A stretch of 64,000 nucleotides of DNA from CBDCFV01 sp965203835 (lineage in GTDB: Bacteria; Chloroflexota; Dehalococcoidia; Lucifugimonadales; UBA3495), in the NCBI GenBank assembly GCA_965203835.1, contig OZ241919.1:186001-250000 (forward strand), in the 5' to 3' direction. Below the pieces are notes generated by a model that was not told the origin of the DNA, made no database searches, and saw only the letters and a program-made list of their open reading frames with translations. The translations under genes and the position numbers were made by a program. Within the stretch, counting starts at the first letter, position 1, and the number at the start of each line of letters is the position of its first letter. Below are positions 42,678 through 52,257 of this stretch, piece after piece.

Positions 42678-44237
42678 ATGGTAGACCTTTTGATTAAAGA
42701 CGGAAGGGTCGTCGACGGCACCGGGCAGACTTGGTTCCGGGCCAGCATCGCCGTGTCGGGAGACACTGTTCAAATCGTCCGAGGTGATACGTCAGCCATC
42801 GAGGCCTCGCGGGTGATCGACGCCAGTCGCTACGTGGTGTGTCCCGGTTTCATAGACATGCACTCTCATTCCGACCTGATGATGCTTACCGACCCTCGCC
42901 ACGAAGCCAAAATGCGACAAGGAGTCACTACCGAGGCCCTGGGAATGGACGGTTTGTCCTATGCTCCAAGTTCCCCCAACAACCTGGAACACCTGCTGAC
43001 CTACCTGGCTGCGGTCAACGGGACGCCGCCTCCTTCAGTGCGGTGGAGCAGCGTAGCGGAGTTTCTGGACCTGCTGGACGGCAAGGCGGCTTGCAACGTG
43101 GTCTACTTCGTTCCTCACGCAGCCATCCGGGTTGAAGCAATGGGCTGGGAGGACCGTTTGCCCACACCCCAGGAACTGGCCCGTATGCAGGACCTTGCCC
43201 GGCAGGGTATGCGCGACGGGGCGTTCGGATTCGCCACCGGGCTGACCTATCCCCCCGGCGCTTACAGCGACACCAATGAACTGGTGGCGGTGTCGCAAGC
43301 CGTCGGCGAGTACGGCGGGTTCTACATGACCCACTCCCGCTACACCCTGGGAGACCGCTTGCTGGACCCCTTCAGAGAGGCCGTGGAGGTCGGCCGCCGC
43401 AGCGGTGTGCCGGTACACTTGTCCCACTACCACAGCCCGGTTGACGGCATGGGCCAGAGGATGCTGGACCTGGTGGACGAGAGCCGGGACGCCGGGGTGG
43501 ACGTTACCTTCGACCAGTACCCCTACGCCGCCGCCAGCACCCTGCTTCACTCTCTTCTGCCTTACTGGGTACACGCGGGAGGCCCGCCGGCATTGCTGGA
43601 ACGGATACAGACGCGGGAAGTCCGGGAGCATATCGGAGACTCTGTAAATCCCATGTGGGGCCTGTCGCTGGACTACTACATCTTCAGTCACTTGGGGTCG
43701 GACAAGAACAAGGAATGGGAGGGGCGTTCTCTGGAGGACCTGGCCCGGGCCCAAGGGAAGAGGATGGTGGACGCCATCTGCGATCTGCTCATAGAGGAAA
43801 ACCTGGAGGTCGCTTTCGTCGCCCGGACCGGCAACCCGGACAACATACGCACCATCGTAAAGCACCCGGCCCACATGGTTGGGTCCGATGGGCTGCTTAC
43901 GGGAGAGATGCCCAACCCAAGGAGCTACGGCACCTTCCCCTATGTGCTGGGCCAATTCGTCCGGGAAGAGGGTTTGCTGCAACTGGAGGAGGCGGTACGG
44001 AAGATGACCAGCATCCCGGCGCAGCGGCTGGGCTTGAGCGACCGGGGAATCCTGCGTGACGGTATGAAAGCGGACATAGTGATATTCGACCCGGACAGGA
44101 TACAGGCTCTCGCAACGTTTGAAGAACCCAAGCAGTTCCCTGAGGGCATCGACTACGTGCTGGTCAACGGCCAACCCGTCATAGATAATGGGACCCACAC
44201 TGGCGCGTTTCCCGGCAGGGCGCTGCGGTCGCAGTAA
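42678..44237 (+). CDS. N-acyl-D-amino-acid deacylase family amidohydrolase
   Basis: 519 residues from the ATG at 42678, behind AAGGAGG; an in-frame ATG 57 nt upstream has no site. Urease-superfamily features: DGRVVDGTG, DMHSHSDLMM (metal HxH), GVTTEALGMDG, HLSHYHSP and SDGLLTGEMPNPRSYGTFPYVLGQ, with final KADIVIFDP. Hydrolyses N-acyl-D-amino acids or related dihydropyrimidine-like amides at a zinc centre. Plausible partner for imported D-peptide or murein fragments. Confidence 0.92.
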   Translation: MVDLLIKDGRVVDGTGQTWFRASIAVSGDTVQIVRGDTSAIEASRVIDASRYVVCPGFIDMHSHSDLMMLTDPRHEAKMRQGVTTEALGMDGLSYAPSSPNNLEHLLTYLAAVNGTPPPSVRWSSVAEFLDLLDGKAACNVVYFVPHAAIRVEAMGWEDRLPTPQELARMQDLARQGMRDGAFGFATGLTYPPGAYSDTNELVAVSQAVGEYGGFYMTHSRYTLGDRLLDPFREAVEVGRRSGVPVHLSHYHSPVDGMGQRMLDLVDESRDAGVDVTFDQYPYAAASTLLHSLLPYWVHAGGPPALLERIQTREVREHIGDSVNPMWGLSLDYYIFSHLGSDKNKEWEGRSLEDLARAQGKRMVDAICDLLIEENLEVAFVARTGNPDNIRTIVKHPAHMVGSDGLLTGEMPNPRSYGTFPYVLGQFVREEGLLQLEEAVRKMTSIPAQRLGLSDRGILRDGMKADIVIFDPDRIQALATFEEPKQFPEGIDYVLVNGQPVIDNGTHTGAFPGRALRSQ

Positions 44238-44305
44238 CGAGGTGTACGAAATAGAATCAGTTCGCGTCCAATCATAGACGAGCGCCTATCAAAAGGTGGC
44301 ATTAC

Positions 44306-44548
44306 ATGATCAAGCCAGATGCCAGCATCCGCGCCCACATCAGGAAAGGCGAAAAGTATTACGTGGCCGAATGTTTGGAGATCGCCGTGGTGACACAAGG
44401 ATTAACACTTGATGAAACGGTGTCCAATCTACAAGAAGCAGTGTGTCTCTTCTTGGAAGACGAAGACCCGGAGGTGATCGGAGTAGTTCGAGATCCCCGT
44501 ATCCTGCTGACTATGGAAATCGAGACTGCGAATTCCTTGAGTGCCTAG
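44306..44548 (+). CDS. hicB: HicB-family antitoxin
   Basis: 80 residues: IRAHIRKGEKYYVAECLEIAVVTQG, then the TLDETVSNLQEAVCLFLED helix. Preceded by AAGGTGG. Not a close copy of the HicB at 8258 (different length and sequence), so the two modules are independent. Overlaps hicA by 8 nt. Confidence 0.85.
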   Translation: MIKPDASIRAHIRKGEKYYVAECLEIAVVTQGLTLDETVSNLQEAVCLFLEDEDPEVIGVVRDPRILLTMEIETANSLSA

Positions 44549-44786
44549 GCTAAGGCGCTTGTCCTATGGACAAGTGGTCTCCATATTCGAAAGATACGGT
44601 TTCAGCATCGTTTCTCAACGAGGGAGCCACGTTAAGCTGCGCAGGATATCCAGTCTTGGAGAAGAACAAAACCTGATGGTTCCGCGTCATCGCGACATCG
44701 ATATCCGTACGCTTCGGTCGATTTACCGGCAAGCATCCGTATTCATAGCGGAAGAATCACTTCGACAAGATTTCTATACCGACTGA
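44541..44786 (+). CDS. hicA: HicA-family toxin
   Basis: 81 residues from a GTG inside the end of hicB. YGQVVSIFERYGFSIVSQRGSHVKLRR contains the GSH catalytic motif, and MVPRHRDIDIRTLRSIYRQA is the typical C-terminal helix. mRNA interferase of the second HicBA pair. The next gene starts 14 nt later. Confidence 0.85.
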   Translation: MPRLRRLSYGQVVSIFERYGFSIVSQRGSHVKLRRISSLGEEQNLMVPRHRDIDIRTLRSIYRQASVFIAEESLRQDFYTD

Positions 44787-44799
44787 ACCGGAGGCCCCC

Positions 44800-46032
44800 A
44801 TGGACTTTGAACCTAGTTACACCCCGGAGCAGGAAGAGTTCCGCAAGGAAGTCCGCGAATGGCTTAGAGAAAACGTTTCATCGGACATAACGCATCCTCC
44901 CGACCCCATCGACATCACCGCAGAGCAGTACCAACTGCGGCGCGACCTGGGCCGTGGGCTGGGGAGCAAGGGTTGGCTTTGGCCAACGGCGCCGGTGGAG
45001 TACGGCGGAGGCGGGTTGGACGTGGACCACGCGGTGGTGATCGAAGAGGAGGTAGACGCCTACGGTCTGACGGTGCCTCCCTACTACGACTCGGGCGGCA
45101 GGCTGGGCGGCGCGTCCATCCTGGTATGGGGCACCGAGGAGCAGAAGCAGGCCTTCCTGCCGCAGATTTTCCGAGGGGAGGTGCGGACCTGGCAGTTGCT
45201 TACCGAGCCGGAAGCGGGGTCGGACCTGGCCAACGTCAAGACTTCCGCCGAGCGGGACGGCGACGACTACATCATCAACGGACAAAAAATCTACGTAGGC
45301 AGTTCGCTGGGCGCCGACTACATGTGGACCATCACCTGCACCGACAACGAAGCGCCCCGCCATCAAAACCTGGGCTGGTTCATGATACCGTCCAACTTGC
45401 CGGGAATCACCATCCAGCCGATGGACCTGCTCATTTCCGGCGGGGAGTCGGGTGCGGGTTCCGGCGTCAAGAACACGGTCTACTTCGACAACGTAAGAGT
45501 ACCGGCCTTCAACCTGGTGGGCGGCGAAAACGAGGGCTGGAAGGTGGCCACCACCCACTTGGAGCTGGAACACGGGACCGGCGGGCGCATCGCCAGGAAC
45601 TGGCTGGTGGACCACCTGTTCGACTACTGCCGCAACAACAAAAGGCACGGGCAGCCGCTGACCAAAGACCCGGACGTTCAGGACAAGCTGGTGGACATTT
45701 ACATTGAGGCCGAGATCGCCCGGCTGTTCAACCTTCGCAACTACTGGATGCGTCACAGCAAGACCAACATCACCTACGAGGGACCGCAAGCGTCCTACTG
45801 GCGAAAGATGTCCGGGCTGCGAATGTCCCAGTCCATACTGGACATACTGGGGCCAGCGGCCCTGACTTACGATCCTCAGTGGGGGGCGTCCGAAGGACAC
45901 ATGGAAGCCCACCAGCGGTCGGCCATCGTCGCCATTCACCCCGGCGGCACGGCCGATATCCAGAAGGTAATCATGGCCCGCCGCATAGGCATAGGGCGCG
46001 AGGTGAGGGAGAAGGCCGGCGCGCTGGCCTGA
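44800..46032 (+). CDS. Acyl-CoA dehydrogenase
   Basis: 410 residues. N-terminal helical domain (YTPEQEEFRKEVREWLRENV), FAD-binding LLTEPEAGSDLANVKT (about 138-153), and a C-terminal helical domain with GPAALTYDP and HPGGTADIQKVIMARRIG. The usual catalytic Glu region is replaced by an insertion-rich segment, as in FadE/ACAD subfamilies with larger substrates. GGAGG precedes the ATG. Co-directional with the second ACAD gene; such pairs often form heteromers in steroid or branched acyl-CoA oxidation. Confidence 0.92.
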   Translation: MDFEPSYTPEQEEFRKEVREWLRENVSSDITHPPDPIDITAEQYQLRRDLGRGLGSKGWLWPTAPVEYGGGGLDVDHAVVIEEEVDAYGLTVPPYYDSGGRLGGASILVWGTEEQKQAFLPQIFRGEVRTWQLLTEPEAGSDLANVKTSAERDGDDYIINGQKIYVGSSLGADYMWTITCTDNEAPRHQNLGWFMIPSNLPGITIQPMDLLISGGESGAGSGVKNTVYFDNVRVPAFNLVGGENEGWKVATTHLELEHGTGGRIARNWLVDHLFDYCRNNKRHGQPLTKDPDVQDKLVDIYIEAEIARLFNLRNYWMRHSKTNITYEGPQASYWRKMSGLRMSQSILDILGPAALTYDPQWGASEGHMEAHQRSAIVAIHPGGTADIQKVIMARRIGIGREVREKAGALA

Positions 46033-46035
46033 GAA

Positions 46036-46056
46036 GGGCAACCACAAGGGTTGCCC
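46036..46056. repeat. Palindromic intergenic element between the two ACAD genes
   Basis: 8-bp inverted repeat GGGCAACC/GGTTGCCC with a 5-nt loop, in the 47-bp gap. Shape and wording resemble dispersed REP-like units; only one copy is seen here. May also stabilise the first ACAD mRNA. Confidence 0.5.
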
Positions 46057-46079
46057 CTACGATTCGGAAGGAATAAAAG

Positions 46080-47213
46080 ATGGACCTGTCGTTAACCGAA
46101 GAACAGGAAATGTTCAAGTCCGCCGTGCGAAGCTTCGTGCAGCAGGAATATCCCAAGGAACGGCTGCTGGAGATAGCAGCATCGGAAGAACCCTCTACTT
46201 CGCCTCAACTGGCTCCGGGATGGCAGCAACTGTTGAACACTGGCTGGCTGGGCATTGTCGTGCCCCAGGAATACGGCGGAGAGGGCGGGTCCTTCACCGA
46301 CGCCGGCGTGCTGTTCGAGGAACTGGGACGCGGCCCGGTGCCTGGGCCACACCTCACCTCATGCGTACTGGCGGCATCGGCGATTATCAAGGGCGGTACC
46401 GAAGCCCAGAAGCGGGACTGGCTGCCCGCACTGGTGAGAGGCGACCGGGTGCTGGTGCCTGCTTTGACCGAGGCGGAGTACAGTCTTGACTCGGAGGACG
46501 TGCAGACCATGGCGCGGCGGGACGGCAACGAAGTCCGGGTGAATGGTACAAAGGTCTACGTCTTTGATGCCTTGTCGTCTACCCACCTGCTCTGCTCCGT
46601 TCGTTCCGTGGACACGAACGAAGTGGGATTGGTGATGGTGCCTGTCAACGCCGCCGGTGTCTCCATACGCTCTCTGCCAGGTTTCGCGTGGAACCTCGCG
46701 GAAGTGAAGCTCGACAACGTTGCCGTGGGCGAGTCCGCCATCCTGGGCGGCTCCTTCCCGGAAGGCATCACTGCCCTGGAGCAGGCTATCGTCGATACCA
46801 TCCCCTTACTTTGCGCCTACCAAGTGGGGGCCTGCCAAGCGGTGTACGAAATGTCGGTGGAGTACAGCCGCACACGCATACAGTTCGGCACTCCAATCGG
46901 CAGGTTCCAGAGGGTGCAGGACCACATCATCAACTTGGTCAACCAACTCGACGCGGCCCGCTGGACTACCTACGAAACATTGTGGAAGCTGGACACAGGC
47001 AAGGAGGCCATCGACAGCATCCATTTGGCCAAGGCCGTGGGCAGCGAAGCTTACTACCAAGCCTGCAACTTCGCCCACGAGGTCCACGCTGGCACCGGCA
47101 GCATGACCGAGTACGGCCTCACCCTCCACACGGCGGCATCCAGAACCCTATACCACTACCTGGGTGACCCGCGGTACCACCGGCGGAAACTGGCGTTGGC
47201 GCTGGGGCTTTAA
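46080..47213 (+). CDS. Acyl-CoA dehydrogenase
   Basis: 377 residues. MDLSLTEEQEMFKSAVRSFV start, WLGIVVPQEYGGEGGSFTDA, a shorter middle domain lacking the standard TEPxAGSD motif (here ALTEAEYSLDSEDV), and C-terminal EVHAGTGSMTEYGL with LYHYLGDPRYHRRKLA. The degenerate FAD-motif region suggests a partner subunit of a heteromeric ACAD together with the gene 47 nt upstream. AAGGA precedes the ATG. Confidence 0.92.
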   Translation: MDLSLTEEQEMFKSAVRSFVQQEYPKERLLEIAASEEPSTSPQLAPGWQQLLNTGWLGIVVPQEYGGEGGSFTDAGVLFEELGRGPVPGPHLTSCVLAASAIIKGGTEAQKRDWLPALVRGDRVLVPALTEAEYSLDSEDVQTMARRDGNEVRVNGTKVYVFDALSSTHLLCSVRSVDTNEVGLVMVPVNAAGVSIRSLPGFAWNLAEVKLDNVAVGESAILGGSFPEGITALEQAIVDTIPLLCAYQVGACQAVYEMSVEYSRTRIQFGTPIGRFQRVQDHIINLVNQLDAARWTTYETLWKLDTGKEAIDSIHLAKAVGSEAYYQACNFAHEVHAGTGSMTEYGLTLHTAASRTLYHYLGDPRYHRRKLALALGL

Positions 47214-47334
47214 TGGACCTCAACATGGGGAAGGGTGGTGCAACGAATCGCAATCGTTCCTTTTACTCCTGCTATGGGGCACCAATCGGGAGTCGGTCAT
47301 TGCTGCCATTTGCTTTATGGTGTATTTTTTACGT

Positions 47335-47538
47335 ATGTCACGGACCAGTGTAAACATAGACGACGAAGCGTGCGCTGAAGTGATGCGCCGTTATCAACTG
47401 ACGACCATGAGTGAGGCAATCAACTTAGCCCTGCGAAGGCTCGTGGCAGAGCCGATGTCCCTTGAAGAGGCACGTTCCCTTCGGGGTTCTGGATGGGATG
47501 GCGACCTAAATGCCATGCGCTCAGGGCGTATCCCGTGA
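47335..47538 (+). CDS. vapB: VapB-type antitoxin
   Basis: 67 residues from the ATG at 47335; the open frame begins earlier but that part lacks conservation. MSRTSVNIDDEACAEVMRRY then MSEAINLALRRLV is a ribbon-helix-helix type (VapB type II) DNA-binding module, with a C-terminal toxin-wrapping tail ending RSGRIP. Its TGA overlaps the vapC GTG. Confidence 0.85.
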   Translation: MSRTSVNIDDEACAEVMRRYQLTTMSEAINLALRRLVAEPMSLEEARSLRGSGWDGDLNAMRSGRIP

Positions 47539-47930
47539 TTCTCATAGACACATCGGCTTGGATTGAGTTTCTTCGCAACACTGGTTCGGAAGCCTGTATC
47601 ATCGTTGATGAAATACTGGCTCACGAAACCGCCATCTGTGGTGCGGTTCGAATGGAGGTGCTGGCCGGTGCACGGGATGAATCCCATTTGTTGAATCTTC
47701 GCCGTTTGCTTGCTCGTGCGAAGGTCATACCAACCTTGGCGGCAGACTACGACAACGCGGCGGAACTCTATCGACATTGTAGGCAGCAAGGAGAGACGGT
47801 TCGAAAGCTGGTCGATTGTCTTATTGCCTCCGTAGCTATCCGTGCCGGAATACCCATTTTGCATAACGACGCAGACTTTGACACGCTCGCGCGCCACACA
47901 GAGTTGCGAGTCTATGCCGACGTTGTCTAG
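47535..47930 (+). CDS. vapC: VapC PIN-domain ribonuclease toxin
   Basis: 131 residues starting at GTG (GTGA overlap with vapB). PIN acidic residues are all present: D5 in ILIDTSAWIEF, Glu in RMEVLAG, Asp in VDCLIAS and the C-terminal HNDADFDTLA. Mg-dependent RNase that typically cleaves tRNA. Converges on recQ with an 18-nt gap. Confidence 0.92.
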   Translation: MILIDTSAWIEFLRNTGSEACIIVDEILAHETAICGAVRMEVLAGARDESHLLNLRRLLARAKVIPTLAADYDNAAELYRHCRQQGETVRKLVDCLIASVAIRAGIPILHNDADFDTLARHTELRVYADVV

Positions 47931-47948
47931 CTCGTACACGGAAGCAGC

Positions 47949-50183
47949 TTAATTATTCGGCCTTAACTGCATCATAGCCTTTTGCTCCATCGTAAGCCGC
48001 ACCAGTCTTAGTTCCTCGTAAGAGACCTCGCCGCCCAGTTCATCGAATACCGGACGCAACAATCCAAGTCCCATGGTGTCGAACGCCTCTTTGATTGCCT
48101 TCACCCGTTCCGAAGACGGCAATAGGTGGTCAAAGTAGACATCCTCACCTTCCTGCACCAGCCGCTCCAAGTGACCGATAATGGTGGTCTCCGCCAAGCC
48201 GCGTTGCTCCGCAACTTCCGCGATGGTGGCCCCGGTAGATATGATGCTTCCTGTCTCCAAGTAAGTATTGCCGACGATACGAGTGCGTTTTTCTTGGGGA
48301 GGCTCCTGTTCAAACTTATTGACCTGTGGATGTCCGTTTGCCTTCACATAGTCCCTAATTGCTCTAAGGAATGGCCCACTAAGTTCCCTCAGCTTGGCTT
48401 CACCTACCCCGAAAATTCCGGCGAAGTCCTGCCGCGCAATGGGGGCCTTTCTTGCCATATCCTGCAGGGACTTATCTCCGAAGATCACGAATGCCGGAAC
48501 ACCTTGTTGGTCGGCTATCCTCTTGCGCAGGGCAGATAGCTCCCGGAACAGTCCTTCGTCGTATGGCGCGGAGTCGTTCGTATCGGAGAGCCGGTCACGG
48601 TCTCGACGGGCTGAACGGCTACGAGTCGAAGACTCCGGCCCCAAGTAGGTGGAGTCACGTTCCGGGGCCACCGGGCGGGTCAGGGTCAACGAATCGCGGG
48701 CTTTCAGGAAGGCCCGACCCTGCTGCGTAACATGCAGGGTTGGGTACTGACCTCCAGAGCTGGCAAGAAAACCTTCATCAAGCAGGGCATCCACCAATTG
48801 ACGTAATTCGTCCAAGGAATACCGGTCAGCGACGCCGAATACCGATAATTTGTCATGCCCAAGTTCCTGCACCCTCTTTGTGCCCGCCCCAAGCAATACT
48901 CTGATCACATGGCCGGCGCCGAACCGTTCCCCGGTGCGGATTACCGCCGACATGATCTTCTGGGTGATTTCGGTGGCATCGAAGGTTTCTTGGGGGGACA
49001 AGCAAACGTCGCAGTTGCCGCAATCCTTTTCCGGCCACTCCTCACCCAAGTACTCCAATACGTACTTGCGGCGGCAGGTGGTCAGGCGGCAAAAGGCAAC
49101 CATCCGATTCAACCGTTGTCGTCCCCGTTCCCGCTCCTCCGGGTCCTCCATCTGCTCAAGGAAATATTCCTGCTTGGCTTTGTCTCCATAGGAATAGAAG
49201 AGAACGCACTCGCTGGGCATTCCGTCCCTTCCGGCTCGGCCCGTTTCCTGGTAGTAGCCTTCCAGGTTCTTGGGCAGATCGTAGTGGACCACTAGGCGAA
49301 TATCCGGCTTGTCTATACCCATGCCGAAGGCGATGGTCGCCACCACTATGGGAGTCTCGTCTCGGATGAACCGGTCCTGTACAGCACGCCTTTCCTCAGG
49401 TTCCAGCCCGGCATGGTACGCCTCCGCCTTGAAACCGTGCCGGGACAGGGTATGGGCTATTTCCCCGGTGGACTTGCGGGCAACGCAGTAAATAATGGCC
49501 GACTCGCCGCGGTGTTTTTCCAGCAGGGCCAGCAGAGGGTCGATAGACTGCTGCTTCGGCTGGACGGCGTAGGACAGGTTGGGGCGGTTGAAGCTGGAGA
49601 TGAACACCCTGGGTTTCCGGAGGCCCAACTGGGAAAGGATATCTTCCCGCACCGGCTTGGTGGCAGTGGCGGTGAGGGCAACGGCGGGCGTGTTGGGGCA
49701 AACTTCCCGCAGCGTCTTTAACTCACGATAAGCTGGGCGGAAGTCATGGCCCCAGTGGGAGACGCAGTGGGCCTCGTCGATGGCGATGAGCTTCACGTTC
49801 AACTGCGCCAGGAAGTCCCGGAATTCGGGCAGCACGGCACGCTCCGGGGCTACGTACAGGATACGGAACCGGTCTTCCCGGGCCATATCCTCGACCCGCG
49901 CAATCTGCGATTGGGTCAGCGAGCTGTTGATGAAGCCGGCGGGGATGCCGTTGGCGCGCAGGCCGTCGACTTGGTCTTTCATCAGGGCGATAAGCGGCGA
50001 GACCACCAGGGTCAGCCCGCCCAAGGCCAGCGCGGGCAACTGGTAGCACAGCGACTTGCCTCCGCCAGTGGGCATCAGGACAAAGGCATCGTTGCCGTCC
50101 ACCACGGAGGAGATGATCTCCTCTTGATGGGGCAGGAAGGTGTCATAGCCAAAGTGGGTCTTCAGCAAATCCAGCATGTGCAT
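47949..50183 (-). CDS. recQ: ATP-dependent DNA helicase RecQ
   Basis: 744 residues. SF2 motifs: Walker A MPTGGGKS (37-44), IDEAHCVSHWGHDFRP, FNRPNLSY, and GRAGRDGMPSECVLFYS (motif VI). Zinc cysteines in CRRKYVLEYLG...CGNCDVC, a winged-helix RQC, an HRDC domain (about 545-620) and a further C-terminal helix-turn-helix (STGATIAEVAEQRGLAETTI) found in the longer RecQ subfamily. Acts in recombination and fork repair. Divergent from the CMD-family gene. Confidence 0.95.
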   Translation of the reverse strand: MHMLDLLKTHFGYDTFLPHQEEIISSVVDGNDAFVLMPTGGGKSLCYQLPALALGGLTLVVSPLIALMKDQVDGLRANGIPAGFINSSLTQSQIARVEDMAREDRFRILYVAPERAVLPEFRDFLAQLNVKLIAIDEAHCVSHWGHDFRPAYRELKTLREVCPNTPAVALTATATKPVREDILSQLGLRKPRVFISSFNRPNLSYAVQPKQQSIDPLLALLEKHRGESAIIYCVARKSTGEIAHTLSRHGFKAEAYHAGLEPEERRAVQDRFIRDETPIVVATIAFGMGIDKPDIRLVVHYDLPKNLEGYYQETGRAGRDGMPSECVLFYSYGDKAKQEYFLEQMEDPEERERGRQRLNRMVAFCRLTTCRRKYVLEYLGEEWPEKDCGNCDVCLSPQETFDATEITQKIMSAVIRTGERFGAGHVIRVLLGAGTKRVQELGHDKLSVFGVADRYSLDELRQLVDALLDEGFLASSGGQYPTLHVTQQGRAFLKARDSLTLTRPVAPERDSTYLGPESSTRSRSARRDRDRLSDTNDSAPYDEGLFRELSALRKRIADQQGVPAFVIFGDKSLQDMARKAPIARQDFAGIFGVGEAKLRELSGPFLRAIRDYVKANGHPQVNKFEQEPPQEKRTRIVGNTYLETGSIISTGATIAEVAEQRGLAETTIIGHLERLVQEGEDVYFDHLLPSSERVKAIKEAFDTMGLGLLRPVFDELGGEVSYEELRLVRLTMEQKAMMQLRPNN

Positions 50184-50290
50184 AAGATATACAATGACGC
50201 TCGTAAAATAAATGGGCTGCTGTCAGGGGTCTGACGGATTTAGAGCAAGGTCATGTGTAGCATGGAGAATCGAGATTAGTGGAGAGGAAT

Positions 50291-50845
50291 ATGGCGCGAA
50301 TAGACCCGCCAACAAGAGACCAAGTCCGGGAAGAGCTAAGGGATATATTCGACGAGGTGTCCACTCCTCCGGGCGGGGTGGGCACTGGCCCCATGTCGGT
50401 GCTCAAGCACAGCCCCGAGATGTCGCGCAGGGCCACGCCTTTGTTTAACTATGTGCGCAACGAGTTGTCTCTGTCCCCGAAAATACGGGAACTGGCGATG
50501 ATCGTTACCGCCCGCGCAACCGACTGCCAGTACATATGGAACGTCCACGCACCGGCCGGAAGGCGCGAGGGACTGAGCGACGCCTTGGTGGACGCCCTGA
50601 AGAACAAGCAGCCATTGCCGCCAATGCCACCGGACGAAGAAGCCGTGGTGAACCTGGGACTGGAGTTCTTCAGCACTCATCGTGTGACCCAAGAGAATTT
50701 CCAACTGGCTTGGGAGCAGTTCGGGACCCAGGGACTGGTGGAGTTGACGACCCTGATGGGTTTCTACGCGATGCTGGCCTTCAACGCCAATACGGTGGAG
50801 TTGGACCCTCCGGCGGAACCGGCAGAGCCGTTGATGCCCATCTAG
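50291..50845 (+). CDS. Carboxymuconolactone decarboxylase family protein
   Basis: 184 residues from the ATG at 50291 behind GGAGAGG. The core LSPKIRELAMIVTARATDCQYIWNVHAPAGRREG matches the CMD/AhpD pattern with one Cys and a W-x2-H, i.e. the decarboxylase-like rather than the CxxC peroxidase type. Second half of the fold from about 125. Substrate unknown. Converges on the aminotransferase. Confidence 0.88.
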   Translation: MARIDPPTRDQVREELRDIFDEVSTPPGGVGTGPMSVLKHSPEMSRRATPLFNYVRNELSLSPKIRELAMIVTARATDCQYIWNVHAPAGRREGLSDALVDALKNKQPLPPMPPDEEAVVNLGLEFFSTHRVTQENFQLAWEQFGTQGLVELTTLMGFYAMLAFNANTVELDPPAEPAEPLMPI

Positions 50846-50865
50846 GCCGTACTGGGTACATCCCC

Positions 50866-52047
50866 TCAGTCGTAGGAGACTTTAGCGCGGGCGAAGGCGG
50901 CTTCTATACCTTCGGCCATTGCCTCGACGTCGCCGCAGACAGCGTAACGGACATAACCGGGGAAATGTACGCCGACGAGGCCCGTCTCTTCGATCATCAT
51001 AAAGTTGAAATGTTCCGCGCTCTCCACCCGCCGCCCAAAGGCTTGGTCCGGGACCATCCACAGGGTGAAGAAGCCTGCCGCCGGCTGAATGGCGAGGCGC
51101 ATCCCCTGGCCCGTCATCAATCGGATCAAGAGGTTGAGCCGGGAACGGTACATCTCCCGGTACAGGTCGATGCCCTCCTGGTCTTCTTCGAAGGCAGCGA
51201 CAACCCCGGCGGCCATAGGTGCAACGAAGCCGGTGTCGGTCTTGCCTTTGACCTCCTTGAGGTCTCCGATGAAGTCCGGCGACCCCACTATAGCGCCGAC
51301 GTGCCAACCGGTCCCGTTGCCGATCAGCTTGGCTGCCGTGAAGGCCTCGGCCCAGGACAGGTCAGGGTAGTCGGGGGCAACCTGGGCCAAGCAGACGCTG
51401 TCCGGTCCGTGGCTCAGGATAATGTAGGCGGCATCGTTGAACAGGCGGATTCCATGGTCCGAGCAGTATTGGCATACTTGCCTCAACCACTGTTCGGAGG
51501 CTACTTGGCCCGAAGGGTTGTGGGGATAGTTCATCATGATGAGCCCGGTGTCCGGCGCGATGGCGTCCGGGGAGAACCGGAACTGGTTCTCCGGAGTCAT
51601 CGACAGGGCATAGTGATCAACCAGCGGATGATAACCGCACCAGTCCGCCGGAATGGGGTAGCCGGGACTGGTAGTGGTGGCCACGGTTACCCGCTGGTGG
51701 GCACAGCCGCAAGCCAAGGGAACGAGACCCAGCATGGGCTTGACGCCGGGAATGGGCAGGTAATCTACATCAGAGTCCACGAAAGCCCGGTCCACGTGCA
51801 CTTGAATAAAGCGTTCCGAGAAACCGGGCACGCCGGGGCTGGCGTTGTACTGGTAGGCGTGCATCGCCTCCTCGTCACTCATCACGGCAGCGGCGGCGGC
51901 CTTCCTTGCGCTCAGCAGGGCCGGGCCTTTGGGTTCCCCGATGGAGAGGTCCAGCAAAGCAATACCCGCCGCTTCCGCGGAGGCCCGCTTGGCGCGGATC
52001 GTTTGCAGTACGTTTTCCCCGCCTTTGGGCAACCGTGAGCCTCTCAT
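50866..52047 (-). CDS. PLP-dependent aminotransferase, class I/II
   Basis: 393 residues. DLSIGEPKGPA, NASPGVPGFSERF, MMNYPHNPSGQVAS (the NPxG loop), DAAYIIL and the PLP lysine in AEAFTAAKLIGN. The segment after the lysine reads GTGWHVGAIVG where most class I enzymes have an Arg; His here is unusual but the phosphate contacts may remain. Resembles LL-diaminopimelate or alanine/aspartate-type aminotransferases. AGAGGTG precedes the ATG. Confidence 0.88.
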   Translation of the reverse strand: MRGSRLPKGGENVLQTIRAKRASAEAAGIALLDLSIGEPKGPALLSARKAAAAAVMSDEEAMHAYQYNASPGVPGFSERFIQVHVDRAFVDSDVDYLPIPGVKPMLGLVPLACGCAHQRVTVATTTSPGYPIPADWCGYHPLVDHYALSMTPENQFRFSPDAIAPDTGLIMMNYPHNPSGQVASEQWLRQVCQYCSDHGIRLFNDAAYIILSHGPDSVCLAQVAPDYPDLSWAEAFTAAKLIGNGTGWHVGAIVGSPDFIGDLKEVKGKTDTGFVAPMAAGVVAAFEEDQEGIDLYREMYRSRLNLLIRLMTGQGMRLAIQPAAGFFTLWMVPDQAFGRRVESAEHFNFMMIEETGLVGVHFPGYVRYAVCGDVEAMAEGIEAAFARAKVSYD

Positions 52048-52257
52048 GTCGTATCACCTCTTGCCGAACCGGCCGGAGCCGGTCCTTAATTGATGGGCCA
52101 ATAATGGCAACTCCCTGACCGAACTGTCAATCAGCATACGCCCCGCGATTTTGTTCAACTGACCAGGGCATAGCAGGTCTCAGTTTGAGTATGTGTTACT
52201 ATTGAGCCGCGGAGTTCGCGGTGAAACCGTTAAAACCGGAGGGTCAGAACTGCAAAT

